From the NCBI RefSeq assembly GCF_965249985.1, contig NZ_OZ252280.1: a stretch of 64,000 bases of DNA. The stretch is one strand, 5' to 3'. Made by a program: the position numbers and the translations under genes. This DNA comes from Algiphilus sp022763315. Its GTDB lineage: Bacteria > Pseudomonadota > Gammaproteobacteria > Nevskiales > Nevskiaceae. Of the stretch, positions 36,904 through 45,226 are shown piece by piece (the first letter of the stretch is position 1; every line of letters begins with the position of its first letter). The notes under the pieces were generated by a model. That model made no database searches. It saw only the letters and a program-made list of their open reading frames with translations, and had not been told where the DNA came from.

Positions 36904-37356
36904 TTACTCGATGTTCCAGTTGCCGATATCCGCATTGATGCCTTCGCCGCCATCGCGGCCATCGGCTCCAAAGCTGTAGACGTCATAGTCGCCGTATTCG
37001 CCGGGATTGACGTACTGATAGGGGTTGCCCCAGGGATCCGTCGGAAGAGAATTGATGTAGCCGCCCGGCTTCCAGTTACGTGCTGGCGGATCGCCGCTGG
37101 GCTCGGAGACCAAGGCCTCCAGACCCTGCTGGGAACTCGGATACTGGTAGTTGTCCAGTCGGTACAACTCCAGCGCACTCTGCAGGGCGCGCACGTCCTG
37201 CCGCGCCTTTGCGATGCGCGCGTCGTCGGGGCGGTCCATGATGCGCGGCACCACCACTGCGGCAAGAATGCCCAGGATGACCACAACCACCATGATTTCA
37301 ATCAGGGTAAAACCGCGGCTGCGCGCGGCAAACCGGCGAGAGGTCGGATGCTGCAC
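36904..37356 (-). CDS. gspG: Type II secretion major pseudopilin G
   Basis: A 150-residue major pseudopilin. The prepilin site is RG followed by FTLIEIMVVVVILGILAA (cleavage after Gly15, Glu at +5). The calcium-site loop YPSSQQGLEALV and the C-terminal DPWGNPYQY and YSFGADGRDGGEG are diagnostic. It polymerises into the pseudopilus that pushes substrates through the outer-membrane secretin. No ATG is in frame near the start. GTG 37356 with a GGAG eight bases before it gives the right length. The next start codon, on the other strand (rrtA), is only 15 bases away. Confidence 0.94.
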   Translation of the reverse strand: MQHPTSRRFAARSRGFTLIEIMVVVVILGILAAVVVPRIMDRPDDARIAKARQDVRALQSALELYRLDNYQYPSSQQGLEALVSEPSGDPPARNWKPGGYINSLPTDPWGNPYQYVNPGEYGDYDVYSFGADGRDGGEGINADIGNWNIE

Positions 37357-37371
37357 CGGGAAGGCTCCGAT

Positions 37372-38007
37372 ATGAAGGTTGCGAGTTGGACCCAGAGGAT
37401 AGCAAAAGGTGCGGCGCGTACTGCGCCAGAATGGGGCGTCGCCTTTGCCCTGGTCGTGCTGATGGGCGGGCTGCAGATGCTGAGCCCCTGGCTTTTCGAT
37501 GATCTGGCGTACCACCGCCCAGCGATGACGGAACAGGCACAGTGGTGGCGGTTGTGGAGCGCGCACCTGGTGCATTGGACGCCCTATCACTATGGCCTGA
37601 ATGCTTTGGGTCTGCTGGTCTGGGTGCTGCTTTGCCCGCGGCGATGGTCCCTCTGGCAATGGGCAGGGGTGCTTGCCTTTCTGGGGGGAAGCGTGAGTCT
37701 CTGGCTGCTTGTGGCTCAGCCGGAAATGACCCGCTATGCGGGATTCTCGGGCGTGTTGCATGGGCTCTTCGTACTGGGTCTCGTGCCGCAGGTCGCGCGA
37801 CGCGAGGGCATTGCGGCTTTGTGCCTGTTGTATCTTGTTGTCAAGATTCTTTGGGAGCAGGCGTCGGGTGCTCCGCTGTCCGACGCTGAGCGCATTGGTG
37901 CCGCAGTGGCAACCGATGCGCATCTGGCAGGCGCCATGGCCGCAGCCGTGGTTCTGCTGTTGGACTATTTCAAGCGACAAGGGCTGTCGACGCGGCGCGG
38001 GCACTAG
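37372..38007 (+). CDS. rrtA: Rhombosortase (rhomboid-family intramembrane protease)
   Basis: A 211-residue membrane protein with about six hydrophobic helices. The catalytic Ser126 is in GFSGVLHG (GxSG of rhomboids), with His184 in TDAHLAGA on a later helix, plus the conserved HLVHWTPYHYGLNALG at about 65. Short rhomboids of this kind are rhombosortases, which cleave the GlyGly-CTERM tail of proteins secreted by the type II system. Lying next to gspG supports this. No GlyGly-CTERM protein is encoded in the window, so the substrates must be elsewhere. ATG 37372 has a GGGAAGG site. Confidence 0.88.
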   Translation: MKVASWTQRIAKGAARTAPEWGVAFALVVLMGGLQMLSPWLFDDLAYHRPAMTEQAQWWRLWSAHLVHWTPYHYGLNALGLLVWVLLCPRRWSLWQWAGVLAFLGGSVSLWLLVAQPEMTRYAGFSGVLHGLFVLGLVPQVARREGIAALCLLYLVVKILWEQASGAPLSDAERIGAAVATDAHLAGAMAAAVVLLLDYFKRQGLSTRRGH

Positions 38008-38043
38008 GCGCCGCCCGCGCAGTTCATGACAGAAGGAGGCAGT

Positions 38044-38970
38044 GTGACGACGGCGGTAGTCTTCCCGGGGCAGGGATCGCAATCGGTGGGCATGCTCGAG
38101 GGCTTCGATCAAGGTATCGTGCACCAGACGCTTGAAGAGGCATCGCAGGCATTGGGCTGGGACATGGCGGCACTCATCGCCAAGGGGCCAGAAGCGCAGC
38201 TGAATCAGACCCAGTACACCCAACCCGCCATCCTGGCCGCTTCGATCGCCCTTTGGCGGCTGGCGGTCGAGCAAACGGCGCTTGCACCCTCTGTGCTGGC
38301 AGGACACTCGCTCGGCGAATACAGCGCATTGGTGGCGAGCGGTGCCTTGGGTTTTGCCGACGCCCTGCGTCTGGTCGAGGCGCGCGGGCGGTACATGCAG
38401 ATGCATGCGCCCGAAGGCTCCGGGATGGCGGCCGTGCTCGGCATGGACGACAGTGCTGTGGAGGCCCTGTGCGCGCAACGCCCGGAAGGCGGGTTGTATC
38501 CGGTGAATTACAACGCCCCTGGACAGGTCGTCGTGGCGGGCCGCGTCGATGCCCTGGATTGGCTGGAAGCGGAAGGCTCGAAAGCAGGCGCACGCAAGAT
38601 CGCGCGCCTTGCCATGTCAGTGCCCTCGCACTGTGTGCTCCTCGAGGCGGCTGCCGACGCGTTGACGCCCGAGTTGCAAGCCGTCACGCTCAGCGATCCG
38701 CGTATCCCTGTGTTGCACAATGTGGATGCTGCCCCGCGCAGCGACAGCGCGAGCGTGCGTGAAGCCTTGCGACGCCAGCTTTGCGAGCCGGTGCGCTGGA
38801 CGCAGACGCAGTCGGCCTTGCAGGCGCAGGGAGTGACGCTGCTCGTGGAGTGCGGTCCGGGTAAGGTACTCTGCGGCCTCGCTAAGCGCGGCATGCGCGG
38901 TGTAAAGAACGTGGCACTCGGCGGTGACAATGGCCTGGACACCCTGGCCGCCGCCTTGGCTCAGCAATAG
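38044..38970 (+). CDS. fabD: Malonyl-CoA-ACP transacylase
   Basis: A 308-residue acyltransferase. FVFPGQGSQ-type opening (VVFPGQGSQS), nucleophile Ser89 in AGHSLGEYSAL, Arg in ARGRYM, His in VPSHC (about 198) and the C-terminal ECGPGKVL are all present. It moves malonyl from CoA to ACP. The GTG start at 38044 has an AAGGAGG four bases before it; an in-frame ATG at 38026 is the alternative. It is the first gene of the fab-pab-mltG-tmk-holB-pilZ run and is 36 bases downstream of the rhombosortase gene. Confidence 0.96.
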   Translation: MTTAVVFPGQGSQSVGMLEGFDQGIVHQTLEEASQALGWDMAALIAKGPEAQLNQTQYTQPAILAASIALWRLAVEQTALAPSVLAGHSLGEYSALVASGALGFADALRLVEARGRYMQMHAPEGSGMAAVLGMDDSAVEALCAQRPEGGLYPVNYNAPGQVVVAGRVDALDWLEAEGSKAGARKIARLAMSVPSHCVLLEAAADALTPELQAVTLSDPRIPVLHNVDAAPRSDSASVREALRRQLCEPVRWTQTQSALQAQGVTLLVECGPGKVLCGLAKRGMRGVKNVALGGDNGLDTLAAALAQQ

Positions 38971-38984
38971 GGAGTGCGGAGGAC

Positions 38985-39713
38985 ATGAGTCAACCACTGA
39001 GCGGAAAGACGGCTCTCGTGACGGGCGGCAGTCGTGGCATCGGCGCAGCCATCTGCCAGCGGCTGGCCCAGGACGGGGCCTACGTCATCGGCACTAGTAC
39101 CTCTCAGAAGGGGGCCGACGGCATCAGCGCGGCACTGGGTGAGCGGGGCGAAGGGCGCATCCTCGATGTCTGCGACGGCGAAGCGGTCAAGGCGCTGGTG
39201 TCCTCCTTGTCAGCCGTCGACATCCTAGTGAACAACGCAGGCATCACCCGCGACGGCCTGGCCATGCGGATGAAGGACGACGACTGGGACGCGGTCATCG
39301 ATACCAATTTGAAAGCCGCGTTTGTCTGTGCGCGCACGGTGTTGCGCGGCATGATGAAGGCGCGCAGCGGACGCATCATCTCGGTCGGGTCGGTAGTGGG
39401 CGCTGCCGGCAATCCGGGGCAGGCCAATTACTGTGCCTCGAAGGCGGGGCTGGTCGGCATGAGCAAGTCCCTAGGACGCGAGGTCGGTAATCGCGGCATC
39501 ACCGTCAATGTAGTGGCCCCTGGCTTCATTGAAACCGACATGACGCAGGCGCTGGAAGCCGCACAGCGCGAAGCGCTGCTTGAACAGATTCCCGCGGCGC
39601 GCTTGGGTTCGGTCGAAGACATTGCGGCTGCCGTGGCTTTTCTGGCGGGGCCGGACGCCAGTTACATCAACGGCGAAACCCTGCATGTGAATGGTGGCAT
39701 GCACATGGCATAA
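38985..39713 (+). CDS. fabG: 3-oxoacyl-ACP reductase
   Basis: A 242-residue SDR. The NADPH loop is TGGSRGIG (about 13-20), NNAG is at 83-86 and the catalytic Ser136, Tyr149 and Lys153 are in place (YCASK). The tail ETLHVNGGMHM is typical of FabG. It reduces 3-ketoacyl-ACP in each elongation cycle. A GGAGGAC site precedes ATG 38985, 14 bases after fabD. Confidence 0.97.
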   Translation: MSQPLSGKTALVTGGSRGIGAAICQRLAQDGAYVIGTSTSQKGADGISAALGERGEGRILDVCDGEAVKALVSSLSAVDILVNNAGITRDGLAMRMKDDDWDAVIDTNLKAAFVCARTVLRGMMKARSGRIISVGSVVGAAGNPGQANYCASKAGLVGMSKSLGREVGNRGITVNVVAPGFIETDMTQALEAAQREALLEQIPAARLGSVEDIAAAVAFLAGPDASYINGETLHVNGGMHMA

Positions 39714-39764
39714 GCCCGATGCTGCGGGCATTCGCGCGTATAGATACCGGTCGTCGCAATCTTC

Positions 39765-39770
39765 TACAAT
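39765..39770 (+). promoter_or_regulatory. Candidate -10 box for acpP
   Basis: TACAAT lies about 100 bases upstream of acpP in the 154-bp fabG-acpP gap. acpP usually has its own strong promoter because ACP is needed in large excess. No convincing -35 is visible at the right spacing, so the call is tentative. Confidence 0.35.
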
Positions 39771-39867
39771 TCACCGCGGTTCGCTGCCAGTACGGCGACC
39801 GAGGCGGGAGCTCGCGGTAGGCAGCTTCCAACGCGTACCGCATCGATTAATCCATTAGGAGTGGCTC

Positions 39868-40113
39868 ATGAGCAACCTGGAAGAGAAGGTCAAGAAAATC
39901 ATCGCTGAACAGCTCTCGGTCAGCGAAGATCAGATTACCCCCGACGCGTCCTTCGTTGAGGACCTTGGCGCGGATTCACTCGATACTGTCGAGTTGGTGA
40001 TGGCGCTGGAAGAGGAATTCGAGATCGACATTCCTGACGAGGAAGCGGAAAAGATCGTGACCTTCCAGGACGTGATCAACTACATCAAGAGTAACGCCAA
40101 CCAGGCTTCTTGA
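39868..40113 (+). CDS. acpP: Acyl carrier protein
   Basis: An 81-residue acidic four-helix protein. Ser37 in GADSLDTVELVMALEEEF carries the 4'-phosphopantetheine arm. It begins MSNLEEKVKKIIAEQL, the usual ACP start. It carries acyl chains between FabD, FabG, FabF and the other synthase enzymes. A TTAGGAG site is six bases before the ATG. The 154-bp gap before it probably contains a dedicated promoter. Confidence 0.98.
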   Translation: MSNLEEKVKKIIAEQLSVSEDQITPDASFVEDLGADSLDTVELVMALEEEFEIDIPDEEAEKIVTFQDVINYIKSNANQAS

Positions 40114-40158
40114 TGGCTTTTGGCCTCCGGCCATCCTTTCACCGCAGGTAGATCAGGC

Positions 40159-41403
40159 ATGTCCAAGACGCGCGTCGTCATTACCGGGATGGGCATTGTT
40201 TCTCCGGTCGGCAACAGTGTCGACACGGCGTGGGAAGCAGTGCGTTCCGGCAGGAGCGGGATTCGGAACATCGACAAATACGATGTCTCCGCCTACACGA
40301 CGCAGTTTGCGGGCCTGGTCGCTGATGATTTTAAGGCGGACGAATGGATGGCCCCGAAGGAGGTCCGCAAGACGGACCCCTTCATTCATTACGGTGTGGC
40401 CGCCGCCAAGCAGGCGGTCAAGGATGCCGGACTGACCATCGACGACAGCAACCGGGATCGCATCGGCGTCTGTGTCGGCTCGGGCATCGGCGGCATCGGC
40501 ACCATCGAGAAGGAATGCGCGGTGCTGCGGGAGAAGGGCCCGCGGCGCATGTCGCCCTTCTTCGTCCCCAGCAGCATCATCAATATGGTGACCGGGCACA
40601 TCTCCATCGATCTCGGCATTGTTGGCCCCAGCCTGGCCGCGGTGTCCGCGTGCACCACCGGTGCGCACGCCATCGGCCTCGGCCTGCGGCTGATCCAGGC
40701 GGGTGATGCCGATGCCTTCATCGTCGGCGGCGCCGAATGCGGTTCCAGCCCGGCAGGGCTCGCCGGCTTCTGCCAGGCGCGGGCCCTGTCGACGCGCAAC
40801 GACGCCCCGACCGAGGCATCGCGCCCCTGGGACAAGGCTCGTGACGGCTTCGTGCTCGGCGACGGTGCCGGCGTTCTGGTGATCGAACGACTGGAAGACG
40901 CGCAAGCGCGCGGGGCCACCATTTATGCTGAATTGTGCGGGCTCGGCATGTCGTCGGATGCCTATCACATTACGCTTCCGCCGGAAACGGGCGAGGGCGC
41001 ACAGCGCGCGATGCAGAATGCCCTCAAGGATGCGGGCGTGGACCCGAGTGAGATCGGCTACATCAACGCCCATGGCACCTCCACGCATGCAGGCGACATC
41101 GCGGAGACCGCAGCCGTGCACGGCGCTTTTGGTGATCATGCGCAATCGGTTGCAGTCAGTTCGACCAAATCGATGACTGGCCATCTTCTGGGCGCGGCAG
41201 GTGGTATAGAAGCCATCTTCACCGCGCTGGCCCTGCACGACGGCGTGCTCCCGCCGACCATCAATTTCCACGAGGCGGGTGAAGGCTGCGATCTCGACTA
41301 CGTGCCCAACAAGGCGCGCGAGCAGCAGGTCGAATACGCGTTGTCCAATTCCTTCGGTTTCGGCGGAACGAACGCGACGATCGTATTCAAGCGCTTTGCC
41401 TGA
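40159..41403 (+). CDS. fabF: Beta-ketoacyl-ACP synthase II
   Basis: A 414-residue condensing enzyme with the KAS I/II Cys-His-His triad: Cys near 165 (SACTTGAHAI), His near 304 (NAHGTST) and His near 341 (SMTGHLLGAAGG). Its place after acpP and its sequence fit FabF rather than FabB. ATG 40159 gives the usual MSKTRVVITGMG opening; the frame is open to 40120 without support. pabB starts close to or overlapping its stop. Confidence 0.97.
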   Translation: MSKTRVVITGMGIVSPVGNSVDTAWEAVRSGRSGIRNIDKYDVSAYTTQFAGLVADDFKADEWMAPKEVRKTDPFIHYGVAAAKQAVKDAGLTIDDSNRDRIGVCVGSGIGGIGTIEKECAVLREKGPRRMSPFFVPSSIINMVTGHISIDLGIVGPSLAAVSACTTGAHAIGLGLRLIQAGDADAFIVGGAECGSSPAGLAGFCQARALSTRNDAPTEASRPWDKARDGFVLGDGAGVLVIERLEDAQARGATIYAELCGLGMSSDAYHITLPPETGEGAQRAMQNALKDAGVDPSEIGYINAHGTSTHAGDIAETAAVHGAFGDHAQSVAVSSTKSMTGHLLGAAGGIEAIFTALALHDGVLPPTINFHEAGEGCDLDYVPNKAREQQVEYALSNSFGFGGTNATIVFKRFA

Positions 41404-41440
41404 GGCAGAGGCGGCGCAGGCGCGCCGTGTCGAGGGTGGC

Positions 41441-42745
41441 GTGCAACGTCGTCTGTCGCGGATTCCCGACCTGCTTGCGCTGCACGCCGCGGAGCCCGAG
41501 CGCTATTTCTGCCTGATGCGCAGCGGGGCTTACGCACCCCGTACCGGGCGCTACGACATCCTGTTCGTGGAGGGGCAATGCATCGGCGCCTGCGACGCAC
41601 GACAGGCTCCGGCCGAAGCACTGTTGACCGCGCTGGACGTCCCTCGGGCTGCCGCCCCCGAGAGCGATGCCTTGCCCTTCATTGGTGGCTACGTCTTTCA
41701 CCTCGGTTACGAGGCGGTGGGGCAGTTCGAGCCACGGCTGGTTCTGCCACCCCGGCCCGAAGGCCTGCCCGACATCGTGGTCTGGAAGGTCGATCAGGCC
41801 ATCATCATCGACCATGAACGCGATGAGGCTTGGTGCGTCGCACCCGATGAGGCGACAGCGCGAGCGCTGGCGCGGGCCGCAGAGCAGCCGCAACCGCTGG
41901 TTGAGCCCATGGAATGCGTGATCCGGCACCGGGAAGAGGAAGCGGCCGAGCGCTATCTCCACAATGTCCGTGCCGTGCTTGATTATCTCCATGGGGGTGA
42001 CTGCTTCCAGGTCAATCTCTCGCGCGGGTGGGCCATCGAGCTCGACAAGGCAGTGCCTCCGCCCATGCTGCATGAAGCCATGCATCGCCGGAATCCCGCG
42101 CCTTTTTCTGCCTTGCTGAAGCACGGCGACGAGCATCTGGTCAGCGCCTCACCGGAGCGGCTGCTGCGCGTGCGCAATGGGCGCGTCGATACCCGACCCA
42201 TCGCCGGCACGCGTCGCCGTGGCCGTGACGTCGGTGAAGATGCGGCCCTACGTGCAGAATTGGACAGCAGTCTCAAGGAGCGCGCCGAGCACGTCATGCT
42301 CATCGATCTGGAGCGCAACGATCTGGGGCGGATCTGTGTGCCCGGTACCGTGCAGGTCGAGGAGATGCTGACGCAGGAGCAGTACGCGAGCGTGCATCAT
42401 CTGGTCTCCAATATCGCCGGCGATCTGGATGACCGTCATTCCTACTCCGATGTGTTACGCGCCGGTTTCCCTGGCGGCACCATTACTGGGTGCCCGAAGT
42501 TCCGTGTCATGGAAATCATCGCGGAGCTGGAAGGCGAGGGGCGAGGGAGCTACACCGGTTCGCTGGGTTACGTGTCGCGCAATGGGCGCATGGACAGCAA
42601 CATCCTGATCCGCACCCTGCGGGTGCGCGACCGCGAGATCCGCTTCCGTGCTGGCGCTGGCATTGTCGCGGATTCGGACCCCGAGGCGGAGCTCGCGGAA
42701 ACCCGCGCCAAGGCGCAGGGCCTGCTGCGCGCGCTGGGCGCATGA
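41441..42745 (+). CDS. pabB: Aminodeoxychorismate synthase component I-like protein
   Basis: A 434-residue chorismate-utilising enzyme. The family motifs SPERLLRVRNG, IAGTRRRG, LIDLERNDLG, AGFPGGTITGCPKFR and the C-terminal GAGIVADSDPEAE are present. With glutamine amidotransferase PabA it would make 4-amino-4-deoxychorismate for folate. Where PabB normally has PIKGT with a catalytic Lys, this protein has PIAGT (about residue 252), as in anthranilate synthase TrpE. The adjoining pabC argues for PabB, but a TrpE-like reaction cannot be excluded. GTG 41441 is chosen for the family-like start after a GAGGG site; TTG 41396, overlapping fabF, is possible. Confidence 0.87.
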   Translation: MQRRLSRIPDLLALHAAEPERYFCLMRSGAYAPRTGRYDILFVEGQCIGACDARQAPAEALLTALDVPRAAAPESDALPFIGGYVFHLGYEAVGQFEPRLVLPPRPEGLPDIVVWKVDQAIIIDHERDEAWCVAPDEATARALARAAEQPQPLVEPMECVIRHREEEAAERYLHNVRAVLDYLHGGDCFQVNLSRGWAIELDKAVPPPMLHEAMHRRNPAPFSALLKHGDEHLVSASPERLLRVRNGRVDTRPIAGTRRRGRDVGEDAALRAELDSSLKERAEHVMLIDLERNDLGRICVPGTVQVEEMLTQEQYASVHHLVSNIAGDLDDRHSYSDVLRAGFPGGTITGCPKFRVMEIIAELEGEGRGSYTGSLGYVSRNGRMDSNILIRTLRVRDREIRFRAGAGIVADSDPEAELAETRAKAQGLLRALGA

Positions 42746-43590
42746 ATTTGATCGGCTGCTGGTGGGATGGTGTCGCCACCGAGACGGTACCGGCGCTGGC
42801 GCGCGGGTTGCATTATGGCGACGGTGTTTTCCGCACCATGCTCTGGTGGGACGGCCGAATCGATGCGCGCGAGCAGCAGCTGCAACGCCTGCGCCAGGAT
42901 GCGCAAGCGATAGCGATCGATGTCAGGGCGGATCAGCTGGAGCAGGCGTTGGAAGGGCTGCGCGTGATCACACTACCGCGCGCTGCCATCGTCAAGTTCA
43001 TGGTGCTGCGTGGGGGGGTGGCGCGGGGGTACGCCCCGGACCGCGGAGCCACCCCCCACCTGGGACTCTTCGTTCACGAATTCCCCCGTTACCCCGCCGA
43101 GCATTGGACTGTCGGCATCGACTTGGTGGGACTGGATGCCCGACTTAGCGCGCACCCGCGCTTGGCAGGCATCAAGCATTGCAATCGACTGGATCAGGTG
43201 TTGGCGACCGCGGAACTGCAGCGCAACAACGCCGTCGAGGGTCTGTGCAGAGGACCTGCGCGGGGCTTTCAGTGCGGCACACGAAGCAATCTATTCTGGC
43301 AACAGGGGCTTGAACTGAAGACGCCGGCCGTGGTCGATTGCGGGGTGCGCGGTGTCACGCGGGACCGCATCATCGCGCTGGCGCGACGGCACGGCGTGCG
43401 CATTCAAGAAGTGGAAGCGCCGACCGGGGACGTATTGCGGCGCGCCGATGGCCTCTTTGTCTGCAACAGCATTTTTGGTGTCTGGCCCGTGAAGCGTCTC
43501 GACGGTCAGCCCATTGCGGGCGTATCTGGCGTGCCGAGCTGGATGCAAGCTTTTCCTCATCCCGGCGTGCAACTGGCGGACGCATCATGA
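42742..43590 (+). CDS. pabC: Aminodeoxychorismate lyase
   Basis: A 282-residue fold-type IV PLP enzyme. The PLP Lys is in GIKHCNRLDQVLA (about 145) and the phosphate-binding GTRSNLFW lies near 177. It converts aminodeoxychorismate to 4-aminobenzoate and pyruvate. The segment between EGL and GTRSNLF (about 167-176) reads CRGPARGFQC and lacks the usual Asp, Gly and Glu pattern, whereas the +1 frame reads AEDLRGAFS; see findings. ATG 42742 overlaps the pabB stop by four bases, and the stop overlaps mltG. Confidence 0.9.
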   Translation: MNLIGCWWDGVATETVPALARGLHYGDGVFRTMLWWDGRIDAREQQLQRLRQDAQAIAIDVRADQLEQALEGLRVITLPRAAIVKFMVLRGGVARGYAPDRGATPHLGLFVHEFPRYPAEHWTVGIDLVGLDARLSAHPRLAGIKHCNRLDQVLATAELQRNNAVEGLCRGPARGFQCGTRSNLFWQQGLELKTPAVVDCGVRGVTRDRIIALARRHGVRIQEVEAPTGDVLRRADGLFVCNSIFGVWPVKRLDGQPIAGVSGVPSWMQAFPHPGVQLADAS

Positions 43591-44606
43591 CGCGATGGAT
43601 CGCAATTCTTTTGGTGTTGATCTTGGCGGCAGCCGGGGCCGTGGCCACGGATGCCTGGCGGGCGATGCAGGCCAAGATTCGGCCCTCGGAGCTTCCGACG
43701 ACCTTCGTGCTCGAAGAAGGCAGCAGCTGGTCTGCATTGGTTCGGGATCTCGAACGCCGGCAATGGCTGCAGGCGCCACGCGACAGCCTCTACCTGCGGC
43801 TGTTCGGCCGACTGAATGACCAGACGACGCGCCTGCAGGCCGGCGAGTACCGCCTGGTGCAACCGGTGACGGCCCAGGAACTGCTCGCCATGCTGGTTGC
43901 CGGCCGCGTCGTGCAGCACAGCGTGACCTTCATTGAAGGCTGGACACTGGCGGAAGCCCTGGAAGCGCTGCGCGCGGAAGACAACCTCAAGCACACGCTG
44001 CCGGAAGAACGCGAGCAGGCCATCGCGCAGCTGCGTGAATCGCTGGGGATTGAGGCGGCCAATCCGGAAGGCTGGTTCCTGCCGGAAACGTATCACTACA
44101 CGCGCGGAAGTACGGACAGGGAGATTCTGGAACGCGCGCACCGCGCCATGAAAGCGGCGCTTGAGGCCGCCTGGGCGGAGCGCGCAGAGGGCCTGCCATT
44201 GGACAATCCCTATGCGCTGCTGACGATGGCTTCGATCATCGAGAAGGAAACCGGAGCCCCCGAAGAGCGAGGGCGTGTCGCCGGTGTTTTCACGCGCCGA
44301 CTGCAACGCGGCATGCGCTTGCAGACCGATCCCACCGTGCTCTACGGGCGCGATCCGGAGCGTAGCGGGCGCCTGCGGCGTATCGACTTGGTCACGGACA
44401 CGCCGTACAACACCTATACCCGCGGCGGCCTGCCTCCCACACCGATCTGTTTGCCAGGGCGGGCGTCGCTGCAGGCTGCGGCGAACCCGGCCGAGGGCAC
44501 TGCTCTCTACTTCGTCTCGCGCAACGACGGCACGCATGTCTTCTCAGACACCTTGGCCGAGCATAATCGGGCGGTGAATCGCTATCAGCGAGGGGGCGGA
44601 GAGTGA
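43587..44606 (+). CDS. mltG: Endolytic murein transglycosylase MltG
   Basis: A 339-residue inner-membrane protein. One N-terminal helix (about 5-22) is followed by a LysM-like region and the YceG catalytic domain. The active-site Glu is in ASIIEKETGAPEERG (about 218). LQTDPTVLYG and PYNTYTRGGLPPTPI are diagnostic. It cuts nascent glycan chains in the periplasm and sets strand length, working with PBP1b-type synthases. The start overlaps pabC (ATGA) and the stop overlaps tmk (GTGA). Confidence 0.96.
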   Translation: MTRWIAILLVLILAAAGAVATDAWRAMQAKIRPSELPTTFVLEEGSSWSALVRDLERRQWLQAPRDSLYLRLFGRLNDQTTRLQAGEYRLVQPVTAQELLAMLVAGRVVQHSVTFIEGWTLAEALEALRAEDNLKHTLPEEREQAIAQLRESLGIEAANPEGWFLPETYHYTRGSTDREILERAHRAMKAALEAAWAERAEGLPLDNPYALLTMASIIEKETGAPEERGRVAGVFTRRLQRGMRLQTDPTVLYGRDPERSGRLRRIDLVTDTPYNTYTRGGLPPTPICLPGRASLQAAANPAEGTALYFVSRNDGTHVFSDTLAEHNRAVNRYQRGGGE

Positions 44607-45226
44607 ATCGAGGGCGCTTCATCGTGCTTGAGGGCGGGGAAGGGGCCGGCAAGAGCACACAGCTTGATACGGTGGCCGAATGGTTGAGCGCCAGGGGCCG
44701 TGCGGTCCTGCGCACGCGCGAGCCTGGCGGCACGCCACTTGCCGAGCGCATTCGTGGCCTGCTGATCGACCGCGACAACGCGGAAATGACGGCCGAATGC
44801 GAGACACTGCTGGTTTTTGCCGCGCGCAGTCAGCATTTGCGCGAGCGCATCGCACCGGCGCTGGCGGCCGGAAAGGATGTGATCAGCGACCGCTTTGTCG
44901 ACGCCAGCTACGCCTATCAGGGCGGTGGTCGCGGTATCGACACGGAGCATCTCGACCATCTTGAATCGTGGATTTGCGGCCCGACACGCCCGGACCTGGT
45001 GCTTCTGTTGGATTTGGAGCCGACGGTCGGCCGCGCCCGCGCCGCGCGGCGTGGCGCTGCGGATCGTTTCGAGCAGGAGGCCCTGCGTTTTGCCGAGAAA
45101 GTACGCGAGGTCTATCTGGAGCGCGCCCATCAGCATCCTGAACGCTACGCCATCATCGATGCTGGCCAGAACGAAGAGGATGTGCGCAGTGCGATACAGG
45201 CAACCTTGGAGGCAAGGTTGAGATGA
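44603..45226 (+). CDS. tmk: Thymidylate kinase
   Basis: A 207-residue P-loop kinase. Walker A is GGEGAGKST (11-19), the DR(Y/F) motif is SDRFVDASYAYQG and the TREPGGTPLAE segment is typical. It phosphorylates dTMP to dTDP. The GTG start at 44603 overlaps the mltG stop, and the stop overlaps holB, so the whole operon is tightly coupled. Confidence 0.97.
   Translation: MNRGRFIVLEGGEGAGKSTQLDTVAEWLSARGRAVLRTREPGGTPLAERIRGLLIDRDNAEMTAECETLLVFAARSQHLRERIAPALAAGKDVISDRFVDASYAYQGGGRGIDTEHLDHLESWICGPTRPDLVLLLDLEPTVGRARAARRGAADRFEQEALRFAEKVREVYLERAHQHPERYAIIDAGQNEEDVRSAIQATLEARLR

Noticed and set aside
36904..38478. GspG read as a 524-residue protein
   Set aside because: Only the last 150 residues are pseudopilin. 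The remainder is antisense to the rhombosortase and fabD genes. A GTG with a ribosome site at 37356 gives the normal length.
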